Assembly: GCA_050084515.1 (NCBI GenBank)
Contig: CM114274.1
Coordinates: 21,700,001 to 21,764,000 of the forward strand
Direction of reading: 5' to 3'
DNA: 64,000 nt
From: Blasia pusilla
Lineage: Eukaryota; Marchantiophyta; Marchantiopsida; Blasiales
In this document: piece after piece, positions 31,774 to 43,574 of the stretch
How positions within the stretch are numbered: the first letter of the stretch is position 1
Layout of the letters: each line of letters opens with the position of its first letter
Notes under the pieces: model-generated
Databases searched by the model: none
Seen by the model: only the letters and a program-made list of their open reading frames with translations
Told to the model about the DNA's origin: nothing
Translations under genes and position numbers: made by a program

Positions 31774-33776
31774 CTGTCGCATGAAGTTTCCCCATTGTCT
31801 CATACGTACAGTCCACCAACTCAGCCAAGAGCACAACTCTTTGTACTTCCACTCAATCGCATGATTCCTCCACCACCCATGAAGTTCTTCTTGGCATTCC
31901 ATGGCCTGTTTCAAGGTTTTTCTGTCCTTGCAACGTTGGAGTAGAGCGACATGATCTGTCCTCTTATTCTCCTTGATGCAAGATTTGGTGTACCGGGTCA
32001 CACACTGTTGCCAATGGAAAACATCCGACCTTTCCCTCTCCGGTTGAACCTCTCCACCCCAAAACACTTCTGTGATAGCAATCCACCTAGGTTGTGCATT
32101 GTCCGCCATGAACCCATAAATTTCTGGAGGTGGCCTTTTGTTTTCCTTCACCACCTCCAATAAGAGTAACCATCATATCTTCAAACTTCCAACATCTTCT
32201 GCTTTTGCTTCACAGACAAATATAGTTTTGAGTCCCTTCTCCACATGGTGATAAACGTGAGCACCCATTGTCAACTATTTGTTCAGCACTCTGTAGCAAA
32301 TATCAAAGCTTACCCAGCTTCCGTAAAGATCTTCCCCTTCCCCCATTCGATCTATAAGATCGAGGCCACTCGACGGACTTGTCGTTGACATTTGAAGACA
32401 TAGGCCCTAGATCCTTCCCCTCCTTGGCCCATGAATTTCCATCTCTAAATGAATGGAAATCTGGAGTTGGCCTTGATTCTGGCAATGGCATCCATTTCGG
32501 CCGTCTTTCCATCCAGTACCCATATTTGACGCAGCAAATTCCGGAAGCATTCAGGATCAACGAGAAATGCGAGATTTTCCCCGAGTTGTTTCTCCTCAGT
32601 AGCCGTGATCTCGCCCTGTCCAGGGATTCCAAGCAATTTTTCACAAATTTGTGATGTTGTTGTGAGCTTGATCACTTCGGGATTTGAACCCGGAGAGTTT
32701 CTGTAGACCCGGCCACTTTCTTCGCCACATCCTCCTCGATGTGTCTTTGAATTGCACCGGTCATATGATGAGTGTGGGAGCCAACATGAACTGCCAGCCT
32801 TGTGTACTCTAACATGGAGCCCAAGTCGTGGATAATGAAAAATATGTATGCAGGATACGATCCAACGCAGAAAGAAGATGCCTGACAATGAGGACATCGA
32901 TGGCCTCTGGCGGTATGGTGGCACCGACCTCATATGGAGTTTCTGCATTCTTGGGGGGGAATTGCGACATATTGACCCGCTCGTTGCGCTCTAGGTACGG
33001 GCATGCTGGACTTCTACACTCCAAGGCTCCAACGTATTGGCGGCGGGAGACAATCCAAGGATAATATGGAATTGAAGCATTAGTCCGTTGAAGCCTGCAC
33101 CATCGATGACAATCAAACTTTCTGTCCATACCCTTCAAGCGTCCACCATCTTTCTTTTGAGCAGGAGCAACAAGTGGAGGCAACTCAAAAATGCAATTAC
33201 CATCATATGTGGGCGGCAGCTCGTCAACAAGAATGTGCTTGAACATTTTCAAGGCCAGAGACGATAGCAAACTATTGCCTGATACTCGCAACAGGAACGA
33301 GTAGGCGGATAGAGGGCCCGATTGGTGTTCGAAAAATCCATGAGGTTGACGACATGCGGAATGTCTTCAGGAATATTGTTACGAGCGCGTGAAGTTGGAG
33401 TCGATGCCGAATCTACTGAGTTAGGAGTTGCAAACGTAGAGCTCGGTGCACTAGGAAATTCTCGATCGTCTACTTGGGAAACTAAGGAATTCAAAGGAAA
33501 GCCGTAAACTCTATATTGACCATTTGCTAGAGGTAGGAGATTCCATACTTTACGGTCTCCAATCACTAGATGGACTGTCTCACCTATTATGTCCTCCGTA
33601 CCGTCCACCCTAACATCCTTGGATACAAATATGGTTCCAATTTGGAGAAGAAATCTAACTGAGAGAAAATTTTCATCTACTGCTATGAAAGACTCACGAG
33701 CTTGCGGAAGAATGATTTCTGATTGAGGAAGGGCCGCTAGATGACTGCCACAAGTGAGCTTCACATAATTATCCAT
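31774..33776 (-). pseudogene. Gene T of element B, exon 1
   Basis: ATG at 33774-33776 starts MDNYVKLTCGSHLAALPQSE, open for about 175 codons. The zinc finger is well kept (RRQYVGALECRSPACPYLER, first Cys replaced by Tyr). Frameshifts lie near 33330, 32820, 32420 and 32170. The core block GFMADNAQPRWIAITEVFWG and VFHWQQCVTRYTKSC is open at 31774-32160. Confidence 0.75.
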
Positions 33777-34715
33777 TCCCAAAAGATTCCACCGGGAGGA
33801 GACTGAGAATAAGAATGAGGATAAAAATGGGATAGAGAATGAGAATTTTTAATTTATAGTGAATAGGGACTCAGATTCTCCTAACAAAATTTGACTGACA
33901 AGATGAAGTTTGGTAGGTGAGAATGTCTGACATGATGGATTCAATTTTGTTGCAACCTGACGGAGTCCGATGGGTTGCAGAATTTGGGAATCAGAGACGT
34001 GGGTTGCGAAGCACCCACTTCTATTTTTGTTTCCGTGTCCCAATGCAAGTTGGAACCCGTCGGAGTCCGATGGGTTGGTACCCCCTTCTTGCTGACCGAT
34101 GGTCTTTTGAGTCGATTTTGCTAGCATCAAACACGAGACATTGCTTGCATTTGCAAAGGCAACCAATTTTTGGGGACTTTGGGGGATTTTCCAACTCAGG
34201 GTAGATGTTGTGACCCGTCGGATTGCTAAGGGTTGCCTCGGAACTATGCGTTGACGCATTGTTACCTAAGGGATAGAAAAGCGTGCAACCTGTTGCTAAC
34301 CGACGGGTTGCCCTAGTACCTTGCCCTGGTACCTCGTGGAACCCACGGAAAGCGTGCAACCTGTTGGAGCCGTCGGGTTGGTATTTTTCACATCGAGACT
34401 TCCATAACGGCCGACACGTCGCCGTCGGAACGACGATGCGACCCAACGGTCAGCCCAACGGCTCAAAAAGTAGAAATAGCCAAGGGTTTGCTCATTTTTG
34501 GTTTTTTTTTTGCGATCTCAATTGCTCTTCCGTGCAGCGGCTGACCCGATACCAAAGGGTGCTTTGTACCATGACTCATTGCGAGACGATTCGAGCGAAC
34601 GATCGGGAGAGGATTCGAGCTACTCATCAAGGCGACTCATCAAGGCGACTCCTCGAGGCGACTGATTGTGCACAGAAAGAAATTTCCTTGTCCATAGGAG
34701 GCATTTTTGGGAACA
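33777..34715. promoter_or_regulatory. Shared divergent promoter of element B
   Basis: TATAAAT for gene T lies on the minus strand at 33852-33858. The gene M TATA box is damaged (TAGAAATA near 34470). The palindrome array is short: about five units between 33950 and 34395, against ten or more in A. Confidence 0.7.
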
Positions 34716-35345
34716 ATGACGAGGAAAAAAACTCAAGCAAGCAAGGTTGGGAGCTTCACTCCCAAGGGTGGGAGGACTCCTGCGTCACCATCTCCAAGGC
34801 CTCGTTCGGCCAATGAGATAAGGCAACAAGAAATCGAGGAACGGGCAAGGGAAGCGGAGATGCACAAGCAGGAGCTTCTTGCAAAACGTGTTAAGGAGGT
34901 GCTTGAAAAACAAAACGCAGAGGTTGAGGCATCGTAGTCCTTGAAGAAAAGGATCGCCGATGAAAAGCGTGCGAAGAAGCGTCTGGACACGTCGGTGAAG
35001 AGAGCAGAATTGAAAAAAGCTCGAAGGGAAAAAGCGATTGCCATTGAAGAAAGCCCAGCCCGTCCTACCGAAAATGTTGAGATGCAAGAAATGTCCCCGA
35101 TGAAGTCCGTGGACACAATCAATATAGCGGAAACAGACGAAGTTCGAGTGACGGATGATGAGGTCATGAGGACCGCCAGCGTGGAGATGGTGGACATCGC
35201 TGAAGAAGAAGGAGAGCGGTCTTCCTCGTCTCTTAGCCTGGCGGAAGAAATTGACCTCTATTGGATCAACAAGTTTCCAGTGGACTTGCCAGTTGCTGTC
35301 CTAGAGCAGTTGGCTGGCCAAGACACCGACCCAATCTTCGAGTGG
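34716..35345 (+). pseudogene. Gene M of element B, exon 1
   Basis: ATG at 34716 starts MTRKKTQASKVGSF. One TAG at 34935-34937 interrupts the helix; the rest is open to FEW and donor GTAAGA. Length 630 bases, as in A, C and E. Confidence 0.72.
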
Positions 35346-35443
35346 GTAAGAAACGATCTTGGATCTTTGAGTTATGTGAAAGGTCATGTTGCAATTCATT
35401 GGCAATTCAGTGTAGTTTTTTGACCTTGTCCCCGTTGTGACAG

Positions 35444-35916
35444 GTGGTAAAGCAGATGGCATTGATGGAGGGCCAGAACGCCCCAAGAATTCCACTTTGC
35501 CGATTGCGGACAATGGAGTACGTATGCGAAATTCAGTCTAACGAGGATATTGCAAAGCTGAAATAATCGGTAACGATAGCATCCTACGTCGACAGCTTCC
35601 CTCCGTTCTATGTTCAGCCTTACGATGAACATGGAACCCAAGCGCAGGTTACGGAGGAGGACTTGGAAGCGCTCGACACATTCTGGAGGATGAGAGATCA
35701 GGAATTCAGAAGGGCGATTGAGGGGACGGAATTCAGTTGGATGCGGAACCTGTATTTCTTAATCTGGGATGGAAACCATAGGTTCATAGCGTGGACCCAG
35801 TTTGCAGAGGAGCGCCCAAACTCATTGGAGGCGCATTTTGGCGTGAAGGCAGTTGTGCTACATCCATACCCTCATCACATGGCGACGGTGGAGATGGCAA
35901 TGCATGCCATGAACAC
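35444..35916 (+). pseudogene. Gene M of element B, exon 2: ParB-like domain
   Basis: RIPLCRLRTMEYVCEIQSN, one TAA at 35564-35566, then an open frame with FWRMRDQEFRRAIEGTEFSW, IWDGNHRFIAWTQF and HPYPHHMATVEMAMHAMNT. The acceptor GTGACAG is good; the donor is ATAAGT, the same change as in A. Confidence 0.75.
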
Positions 35917-36565
35917 ATAAGTTTCCTCTTGCCGCAAACCGTCGGACTCCGACAACTTGTTTGACTCGCCACTATTTTTGGCATGTTTTTGGCCGAAAGC
36001 AACTCGTCGGAGTCCGACGAGTTGCTTGACTGGCCGCTATTTTAGGATGTTTTAGGAAGAAAGCAACTCGTCGGAGTCCGACGAGTTGCTTGACTGGCCG
36101 CTGTTTTTTGATGTTTTTGGCCGAAAGCAACTCGTCGGAGTCCGACGAGTTGCTTGACTGGCCGCTGTTTTTTGATGTTTTTGGCCGAAAGCAACTCGTC
36201 GGAGTCCGACAGGATGCATTCGCCGACACAGGAAGGTAATCAGAGTAGGGGAGTTTGATTTTTGGCATCAAATTGTAGCTTTAATTGAAATTGCGCAACC
36301 TGTCGGACTCCGACGGGTTGATATGTTCACTTTTCTCATCGAGATAACTCTCTAAATACAAATTATCTAACAACCCGTCGGAGTCCGACGAGGTTGAAAC
36401 CAGGCAATGACAAAACTAAATGCAATCCGTCAGACTCCGATGGGTTGCAAAATTTAGCTCGTAGCTACCATTCCAACCATGAGCTGTGACAACCTGTTGT
36501 AGTCCGACGGGTTGCAGGAACCCATGTAGCTTGCAAAAATTCTGATATTGAGTTTGGATGTGTAG
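35917..36565. repeat. Gene M intron 2 of element B with palindromes
   Basis: Four tandem units of about 64 bases at 35998-36215 carry perfect CAACTCGTCGG/CCGACGAGTTG palindromes with loop AGT and the same spacer (CTTGACTGGCCGCTGTTTTT). Further CCCG-class units stand at 36296, 36371, 36421 and 36489. Confidence 0.88.
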
Positions 36566-38951
36566 GATTGTTTCGGAGGGGAATGTTACCCACCACTGGA
36601 TCCATGATTGCGATCGGGTGAAGAAAGTGCTAACGACGCACCCGGCACAGTACAAGGGGTTCTTGAGCGACGCCCTTGTAAATGAGATGCTGGCAAAGGA
36701 TGCTAAAATTTTAAAAAAGACTTGGGAAAATACATTTATTTCCCAAGATGCAGCCGTGACAATCCTTTGCTGGTCGAAGATACAGGCCGCCAAGAAGAGC
36801 GCTGCATTGGAGCTGGAGCGGAGGGAGAAAGTGTCTGTGTCTGAGCATGCTAAATTCATCCAAGCTGCAGTATCTGCAACTTTGAAGTACACAGCAAGCA
36901 AGATGCAGTGCTACATCGCCATTCTTAACCCCGAACTTGGCCCCGATTTCTACAAGGAGCTGAAGGCAATAATCAAGCGCTAGAAGAAGAGGGATGAAGA
37001 TCCACAGGGTCGGATTGGGGAGAAAGTGTCTCTCGATCACGTGCATCGATTTTCCTTGTTTGGAATTTCGGAATTTAGGAGAATCCGATTGATGAAAATC
37101 AGTCTCGAGGGCACAGAGGCCCAAAAGAGGGCGGCACACCATCCTCCGGGTGTCTCTGATCCAGTGTCTCCCACAGGCTCCGTGAATGGTCATTCACGGA
37201 CGCGTTGCGGCTTCTCGGGAAGTCCATGCTTGTGGGTCTCCAAGCGGAGCTGAAAAGAATAGAGCCAGTTCCGGAGGAAGTAAACTTGGAGAGTGCTGAA
37301 GATTTTGAACTTTGGCTGGATGACATGCGGGACAAGCCCATAAAAAACCAAGCTTCAGGACGATGTTCAAGGATCGCATCCTCCCTCAAGCAGACCTTGA
37401 TGAAGAAATAGAGGCGAAGAAAAGGGACTTCGCAAAGAAGAAGCGAGATCTTCATGACCAGGCGGCCGATGCATCTTGACTAAGAGCTGCCCAACGGATG
37501 GTGTTCAGGTACCTCATCCATTGTAAGAATGTAGTTACATGGCGAGAAATACCTGCAGCCTGCAAACTGTGGGCTTCTCTGCCTGATGGAGAGACATTTT
37601 CCATGTACGACATGGAGATGGCTCAAAGCATGTCCAACTGGGAGGTGGAGAATTGCCCGATCTGGCTGGACTTCAACGACCCTGAGGACATAAGCGAAAA
37701 AAATCTACACCTGCTCTATGATGCAGTTACCGCAGATAGGGACGACATCCCCAATTTCGTGCAGGCTGAAGACTTTTTTGAAGGTGTTACGTCCTTTAGG
37801 ATAGATCGGTGAGATCTAGTAGAGCGTCTTCAAGAGTACTAGAGGACAGGCCTAGGAGGTCGAGGATGACCTGTTGAGGCCCTCGAAACCTAAGAGAGCA
37901 GGTTTCCCCTTCGTTTTGGCTCATTTGGAGCCATATTGAGGAACTTACTATTTCAGGTAAGTTCCTCAATATGGCTCCAAATCATGTCCGACTGGGAGGT
38001 GGAGAATTTCCCGATCTGGCTGGACTTCAACGACCCCGAGGAAATCACTGTCAACAATCTTTGACGGATGTTTGATGTAGTGGCCGCAAGTAGGGACGAC
38101 ATCCCAAATTTCTTGCAGCCTGAAGACTTTTTCGAGGGAGATGTGGAGGAGCAAGCCCTCGAGACAGCGGAGTTGGTGTCCAAGGTCGTCACCGCCAAGG
38201 AAAAATCTACAGCGGGTCTAAAAGCAAAGGCGAGGGGATCGAAGAATTCTGAGGCCAAGTCTTCCAAAAAAGAGGCTAAGAATTCAAGGCGAGAGGCGGA
38301 ATCATCCGGGCGAGCAAGGAGAGAGGGCTGGACCAGGTCCTCCGCCAAGAAAACTCCAACAGAGTCCAAGGTAATAGAGACCCCAACAAGCCGACCGTAG
38401 ACTCGAGAAAAGTACAAGCGAGAGGCGCCAAGTTTGTCCCACGAAGCAGACCAAGATGTGGAATACACTCATCGTCCTTGGGAAGACATAAAGAAACAAT
38501 GACCCGGACAAGCGTCATCATTCACTACACAAATCTTCTGGATGAGCTACAAAGTTTCTATTCCCAAAAGTCAATACCTGCCATCGACAAATTGACAATG
38601 GTGGGACGGAAGCTTAAACTAAATGGGCATGGTCCATGGGGAGGTCAAGAAGGTGGCGGTGGATCTCCTCGTCGCTAATCTGCCCTCTAGGTTGCGCTTG
38701 TGGGACGAGAATCCGTCTGACAATGTCCCAGACTGGAATGTCCCTCTTACCTATGACCAAATTGCGCTCCTATGTTTTCCTTTGCAGATGCTTATCTCAG
38801 TGACAGGGGCTATTTCTTGGTCTTGACTGGAAGGAGCGAGGATGAGCTCTTCAACCTCTAGTGCGTGAAGAGGTCGCTGGAGTGGAGGACGGCGCAATCG
38901 TGGGTCATCAAGAACTAGTACCCACTCCGATCGGCGACAAGTCAAATCCGG
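36566..38951 (+). pseudogene. Gene M of element B, exon 3, with duplication and hairpin insert
   Basis: IVSEGNVTHHWIHDCDRVKK opens a 136-codon frame with AKKSAALELERREKVSV and ending ELKAIIKR. Breaks follow near 36981, 37170 and 37350. At 37787-37982 an insert ending in a perfect hairpin separates two copies of the block NWEVENCPIWLDFNDPEDI. The methyltransferase motif IV block (VAVDLLVANLPSRLRLW) is near 38650-38700; here the Asp is Asn. The donor GTAAGG follows at 38952. Confidence 0.7.
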
Positions 38952-39402
38952 GTAAGGGCTCTAAATCCATATACAATTTGTCATGCTCCAACGGGTTGCA
39001 TCTCTGCATGAAACCTGTCGGATCGTCCGAGCTGGTGACTGTGGTGTTGCAATCCGTATGAAAGAGACGAGTTGCAAATTTACCACAAGTCTCCATTGGG
39101 TGAATGCAACCTGTCGGAACCAGACGGGTTGCAAGTGCTTATGCTTTTCCTTGTGTTTGTGGAATGATGCAACCCGTCTGAAAGCGACGGGTTGCTCATG
39201 GCAAAAAAAATCACTAATACTTGTAAAACAACGCGTAGGACTCCGATAGGTTGCTCCAATGTTAGGACTATAACAAACTTCTCTGGGTTAAGCAAAGTTC
39301 TTTGGGGACATGTTGCATATTATGTCACCATATTGAGAGCAGACCAGCGGTCAAGTAGCTCTTTCTTATTGTTGACATTGTTTCCAACCTGCTTCTTTAC
39401 AG
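38952..39402. repeat. Gene M intron 3 of element B
   Basis: Palindromes at about 38990-39015, 39047-39073, 39105-39131, 39168-39194 and 39228-39254, most decayed. The acceptor TTTACAG is intact at 39396-39402. Confidence 0.75.
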
Positions 39403-39915
39403 ATGGACCATTCCTATGTTTACTGTTTTGTTCGGCCCGAGCACAACTTCCAAGTGTTTAAGATCCCGGATTCAGTGGATCCATGCTTCGATGGGTACAA
39501 CTTAGATAGTTTATACAATCCCTCCCCGGGAATTTACATGCAAGACGGTACTCCCTTACTTGGAGGAAGGGAAAAGTCACGAGCCTTGATGCAAACGCTC
39601 ATCGAGCTCTGCTCAAGGATGGATGACTTGGTGTTCGACTTAGTGGGCCTTTCAGGGCGAGTATCAGAGGCGCCTGGCATAGTGGCAGGAACATTCTTTG
39701 CCTTGAGGGGAAGGCAGGAACTGTTTGACCTTTGCAAAGAGGCAAAGGCAGATTACAACAGGCTAGTTGGGGCGTACAACTCTCCACCGAAGCCGAGAGC
39801 TCCGGTTCCACACCCACCATTGGTAGTGATATCATTGTCACTTCCCACGATTCCGAACATTGGGAGGGCAAGGCCGACAGTAATTCTGGAAGAGCTCTCG
39901 GACGATGATGAGTGA
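39403..39915 (+). CDS. Gene M of element B, exon 4: methyltransferase-like C-terminal half
   Basis: This is an open 170-codon exon with a good acceptor, MDHSYVYCFVRPEHNFQVF to ELSDDDE. GGREKSRALMQTLIELC, LVFDLVGLSGRVSEAPG and GRQELFDLCKEAKADYNRL align with A and C; the segment after LVGLSG differs from A by compensating frameshifts. After the stop the sequence encodes DDEAEEFIEKIKC in another frame, like the end of exon 5. Confidence 0.72.
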   Translation: MDHSYVYCFVRPEHNFQVFKIPDSVDPCFDGYNLDSLYNPSPGIYMQDGTPLLGGREKSRALMQTLIELCSRMDDLVFDLVGLSGRVSEAPGIVAGTFFALRGRQELFDLCKEAKADYNRLVGAYNSPPKPRAPVPHPPLVVISLSLPTIPNIGRARPTVILEELSDDDE

Positions 39916-40394
39916 GTTCAAAGAACTCAAGGACCCAACTTGACTGTAGCATTTTGGAGTAGGGATTTATTTGATGACGAGGCAGAAGAATTCATAGAAA
40001 AGATCAAATGTATAGTTCCGAGCTTCCTTCGGATGTAATAAAGGATAAGATTTTTTTGAACGATGATAGTGTTTGTAAAAGTTTGCTGAATATCTTTTTT
40101 GGTCTTGTCAATTGTGATCGTCTATGTACTCGAACAATTTATTTTGCAACCCGTCGGATTTCCACGGGCTGCAACTTTTAACTTTTTGACCACTGCACCT
40201 TTTTAACCACTTCCAGGCAACCTATCGGATTCCGACAGGTTGGTTGCGTGAGTGATCGGACTCTTTCCCTGTTAGTCCAACTTTAGAGGCATTAAGGGGG
40301 GCTTCTTCACTTTGGCTCCTTCCCCTAGTATCGTCAAACAAGTCGTAGGCTTCTTCTCTTCTCTAAGACGTGTTGGATTCCTACTACCTGTCGG
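39916..40394. repeat. First 3'-flank unit of gene M, element B, with poly(A) signal
   Basis: AATAAA at 40037-40042 is a candidate poly(A) signal 122 bases after the stop. Palindromes stand at about 40146-40172 and 40215-40242. Confidence 0.65.
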
Positions 40395-40690
40395 ATTGCC
40401 ATGATGGTGTTTCCAAGGACGGATCACATATTGATACTGGATGGGTATCACCTTGAAGAGCGTACAAGATATACTGCCGAGGAAGGCGATAGGACTCAAA
40501 TCAGGTTATATGGGACCGTTATGGTGTACCTACGCGGGGGGCCAGGCTCTCAAATTCGCCAACATTTTCAATCCCTGTCTACAATCGGCCAGAGGAGCCA
40601 CTTGTATCCCAGGACATTCCTTTCGTACAGGAACCTAGGAGAGTCAGGAGTAAATTTGTAGATGATGAGGCTGAAGAAATCATAGACTAG
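40395..40690 (+). pseudogene. Gene M of element B, candidate alternative last exon (exon 5)
   Basis: The tail SIPVYNRPEEPLVSQDIPF, RSKFVDDEAEEIID and stop (40688-40690) are intact, and a TGA replaces HC in the block VSHC. A second AATAAA follows at 40725-40730. Confidence 0.5.
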
Positions 40691-40838
40691 ATCAAATGTA
40701 CATTTCCGAGCTTCCTTTGGATGTAATAAAGGACAAGATTTTTTCAAACGATAATGGTGTTTGTAAAAGTTTGTTGAATATTTTTTTTAGACTTGTTGAT
40801 TGTGTTTGTCTAGCTACTCAGAATGTTTATTTTGCAAC

Positions 40839-41185
40839 CTCTTCCACATTTTGGCAACCCATCTAAGTCCGACGAATTGCAAATTGCACAAAATTTAGAA
40901 AACTAAAAAATCAGTGGAATCATAAATGTGGAACCAATCACTTTTTCCATCCAAGGTCTGGAAAAGATCTATCATTTGCCTTGGGCTGAATAGAGTTCAA
41001 GCTCAAAGTGAAGGTTTTGGAAAAATGAAAGAACAATCTAAAACCTCATTTTGCATCCTCAAAGTGGGTTGTTTAAAATACTTCGCACTTCTTTGAGGGA
41101 CATAATTGGTTGGTGGATTCCTACTCCTACCTCCAACTCTCTTAAAACTACAAGCAGCACATAGTACATGTGCTTACAAGGGAAA
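40839..41185 (-). mobile_element. PM-MULE element D, part 1 (right-end terminus missing)
   Basis: Gene T 3' flank and the last codons of its SWIM region. It starts inside the 3' flank, about 210 bases short of a normal right terminus, where it meets the remains of element B. Element E interrupts it within the codons for FPCKHM. Confidence 0.8.
41059..41185 (-). pseudogene. Gene T of element D, last codons of exon 2
   Basis: KHMYYVLLVVLRELEVGVG-like reading with KEVRSILNNPL and stop at 41059. It joins 53429-54757 once E is removed. Confidence 0.75.
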
Positions 41186-41610
41186 GAGGTGCGATAAGAG
41201 GAGAGGAAGAGAGGAAGAGAGGAGAGAGGACAGAGGAAGAGAGGAGAGAGGAGAGAGGAAACTACCTTCAACCGAAACAGATACTTTTTTTTGAAGAGAG
41301 TTTCCGTTGGGTTGAAGAGAGGAAACTTTTTGTGTGAATTTTTTTGCACTTTTTTGTTCATTTATTAAACAATCCCACAGTTTTTTTTTCCTCTTCCATA
41401 TTTTGGCAACCCCTGTGAGTCCGACAAGTTGCAAATTGCACAAAATTTACAAAACTGAAAAATCAGTGGAATCATAAGTGTGGAACCAATCACTTTTTCC
41501 ATCCAAGGTCTGGAAAAAATCTATCATTTGCCTCGGGCTGAATAGAGTTCAAGCTCAAAGTGAAGGTTGAGGAAAAATAAAAGTACAATCTAAAACCTCA
41601 TTTTGCATCC
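41186..41610. repeat. Right end of element E
   Basis: GAGGTGCGATAAGAGGAGAG then GAGAGGAAGAG repeats to about 41260, followed by the gene T 3' flank with one decayed palindrome at about 41406-41432. Confidence 0.75.
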
Positions 41611-43109
41611 TCAAAGTGGTTTGTTTAAAATACTTCGCACTTCTTTGAGGGACAGAATTGGTTGGTGGATTCTTACTCCTACCTCCGACTCTCTTAAAAC
41701 TACCAAAGAACACATAGTACATGTGCTTACAAGGGAAATACCTTTTGCCACTTGTCTCTCTTTGACAAAGTCATCACATGAACATGTGGGAAAGCAACAG
41801 ATGTGCACCACATACACCCCTGTGACACTTGAATTTCTGATGTTGTTCGACCCAATACATCCTTCCTATTCCATTGCCACTCAGGACATCTTTCGTGGCG
41901 ATGATCTCCATTTTTGCCTCCCGAGCTGCTGCAATTTGCTTTGCTCTCTCCACCGTTGGCCTGCACATTCTGTTTCTCTTCACCCCATTTCTAGACTCAA
42001 ACAGAAATAATGGATTGAGATCATCCACCTTCTCCGGGTACATGTTGACATCAATCTTGGGTTGAATGCGAAATGCGAAGGTCTCTGTAATGCAAACATG
42101 CTCCGAACTTCCCCCGTCTACGAGTATGAAACCGGCACTTGTAAGATTGTCCACTTCGTCTTGAGTGCAATTCGTGCCTGCGGCGATGGGCCAAATCGTG
42201 GGGGTATTCCCGGGAGCTCCAATGGCAGCCGGATAAGACTTTCGGAAAGCGCAAGATTCATTTGGGCAGAAGAAGTACTTCAATTGATCCCCGGTCCTCG
42301 TGAAACGATCAAAGGTTTTGAGTCCCCAAAACCTAGGCAGAGGTCGCTCCGATCCTTGTACAGTTCTTATTTAGGAAAGTGCCGCATGCTCTCCTAATGC
42401 CATCAGATCCGCCTCGCAAGTGGGTCCACGCCCTGGTTGCTCCAAGATATATGCCACCGTTTTTAGGTTGCAATCCACCTCCATTACCGGAATCCCATAT
42501 TGTTGAACCACCCCGGTGGCGGGATGTTGCGAACTTCCAAAGAACGGAGGGCTTTTGAAATAAAACATTCACTGATTTTGGAGAAGTAACTCCATCACGG
42601 ATTTGGGACGGGTCCGGGGTCCCCGAATACCTGGCGGTGTAATTTCTTCATCCAAATCAATCACCGGATTTGTTCCTCGATGTCGCCTCTTCACCGCTCA
42701 AGTCAAGATACTTATCTGGTCTCCACGAGTCTCGCTCGGACTGCTCTACCACCATCTGTATGGGACGTCTTGAAACCCGCCCATGAATATCCCCACCAAT
42801 GTGTACGTCTTGCTTGAGTGGAGTTCCAGCTACGCACCGGTTGAAGGCTTCGACATACAATTTTTCATCACCAGATCTCACACCCCATACGACATAGAGC
42901 TCGTAGATCGGCGACCCTTTTCCTTTTGTTATGCCTTTTGTGAGAAAGATATGGGATGTTGCAGACTGTAGCATTGCTCTTGCCTGGTCTTGTTGGCATG
43001 CCTCCACAAGTGAAATTCGTTGGCATGCTTGTGACAACCTCCAAGAGGAATGAACACTTTCTGCTCCACTTGTGTTGGGGCAAAGGGCATTTTCATGAAC
43101 GTTCAATCC
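41611..43109 (-). pseudogene. Gene T of element E, exon 2 with SWIM finger
   Basis: Exactly 1,499 bases as in C. The frame is open in 42657-43109 (GLNVHENALCPNTSG to PDKYLDLSGEE) and 41840-42283 (KYFFCPNESCAFRKSYPAA to GNGIGRMYWV). Short indels near 42680, 42350-42420 and 41835, and one in the SWIM segment (CSCDDFV then KERQ), break it. Stop at 41611. Confidence 0.78.
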
Positions 43110-43574
43110 CTGCAATGTTAGAAGGGAACGAAAATAACCCAGGAGTCAAAGAAATAAGCAACCTGGCGGAACCAGACGGGTTGCAGGCCCGAGGCATCCC
43201 ATGAACGACTCTGCGACCCGTCGGGTCCCGACGTGTTGTAACCTTAAACCCACCTACTGCAACCCGTTGGAACCCGACGGGTTGCAAGGCCGAGGCATCC
43301 CATGAACGACTCTGTGACCCGTCGGGTCCCGACGGGTTGCACACTCGGGACGACACCAAACATCTGGATGCAACCCGTCGGTTTCCGTCGGGTTGCACCC
43401 TTGGGCAACCCGTCAGTTTCCGTCGGGTTGCACACTCGGGCAACCCGTCGCATCCGATAGCTTGCTTGGTTTCTTGGGTTTGAAATCCATATAATTCCCA
43501 CGCTTCTCATCCTGAGCTACAATTTTACAAACAATTCTCAGCGTGAGCTTGACAAGACAAAATAGTGAACTCAC
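43110..43574. repeat. Gene T intron of element E with palindromes
   Basis: Six palindromes at 43160-43460, including two with the TTTC centre and two with GAC. Donor GTGAGT and an acceptor ending in CAG are present on the minus strand. Confidence 0.82.

Larger units (their letters stand above)
30229..40838 (-). mobile_element. PM-MULE element B, part 2
   Basis: Continues element B after C. Gene T runs on the minus strand to 33776; gene M on the plus strand from 34716. Its left end is missing: at about 40838 the sequence passes directly into the gene T 3' flank of element D, so a deletion joins the two. Confidence 0.85.
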
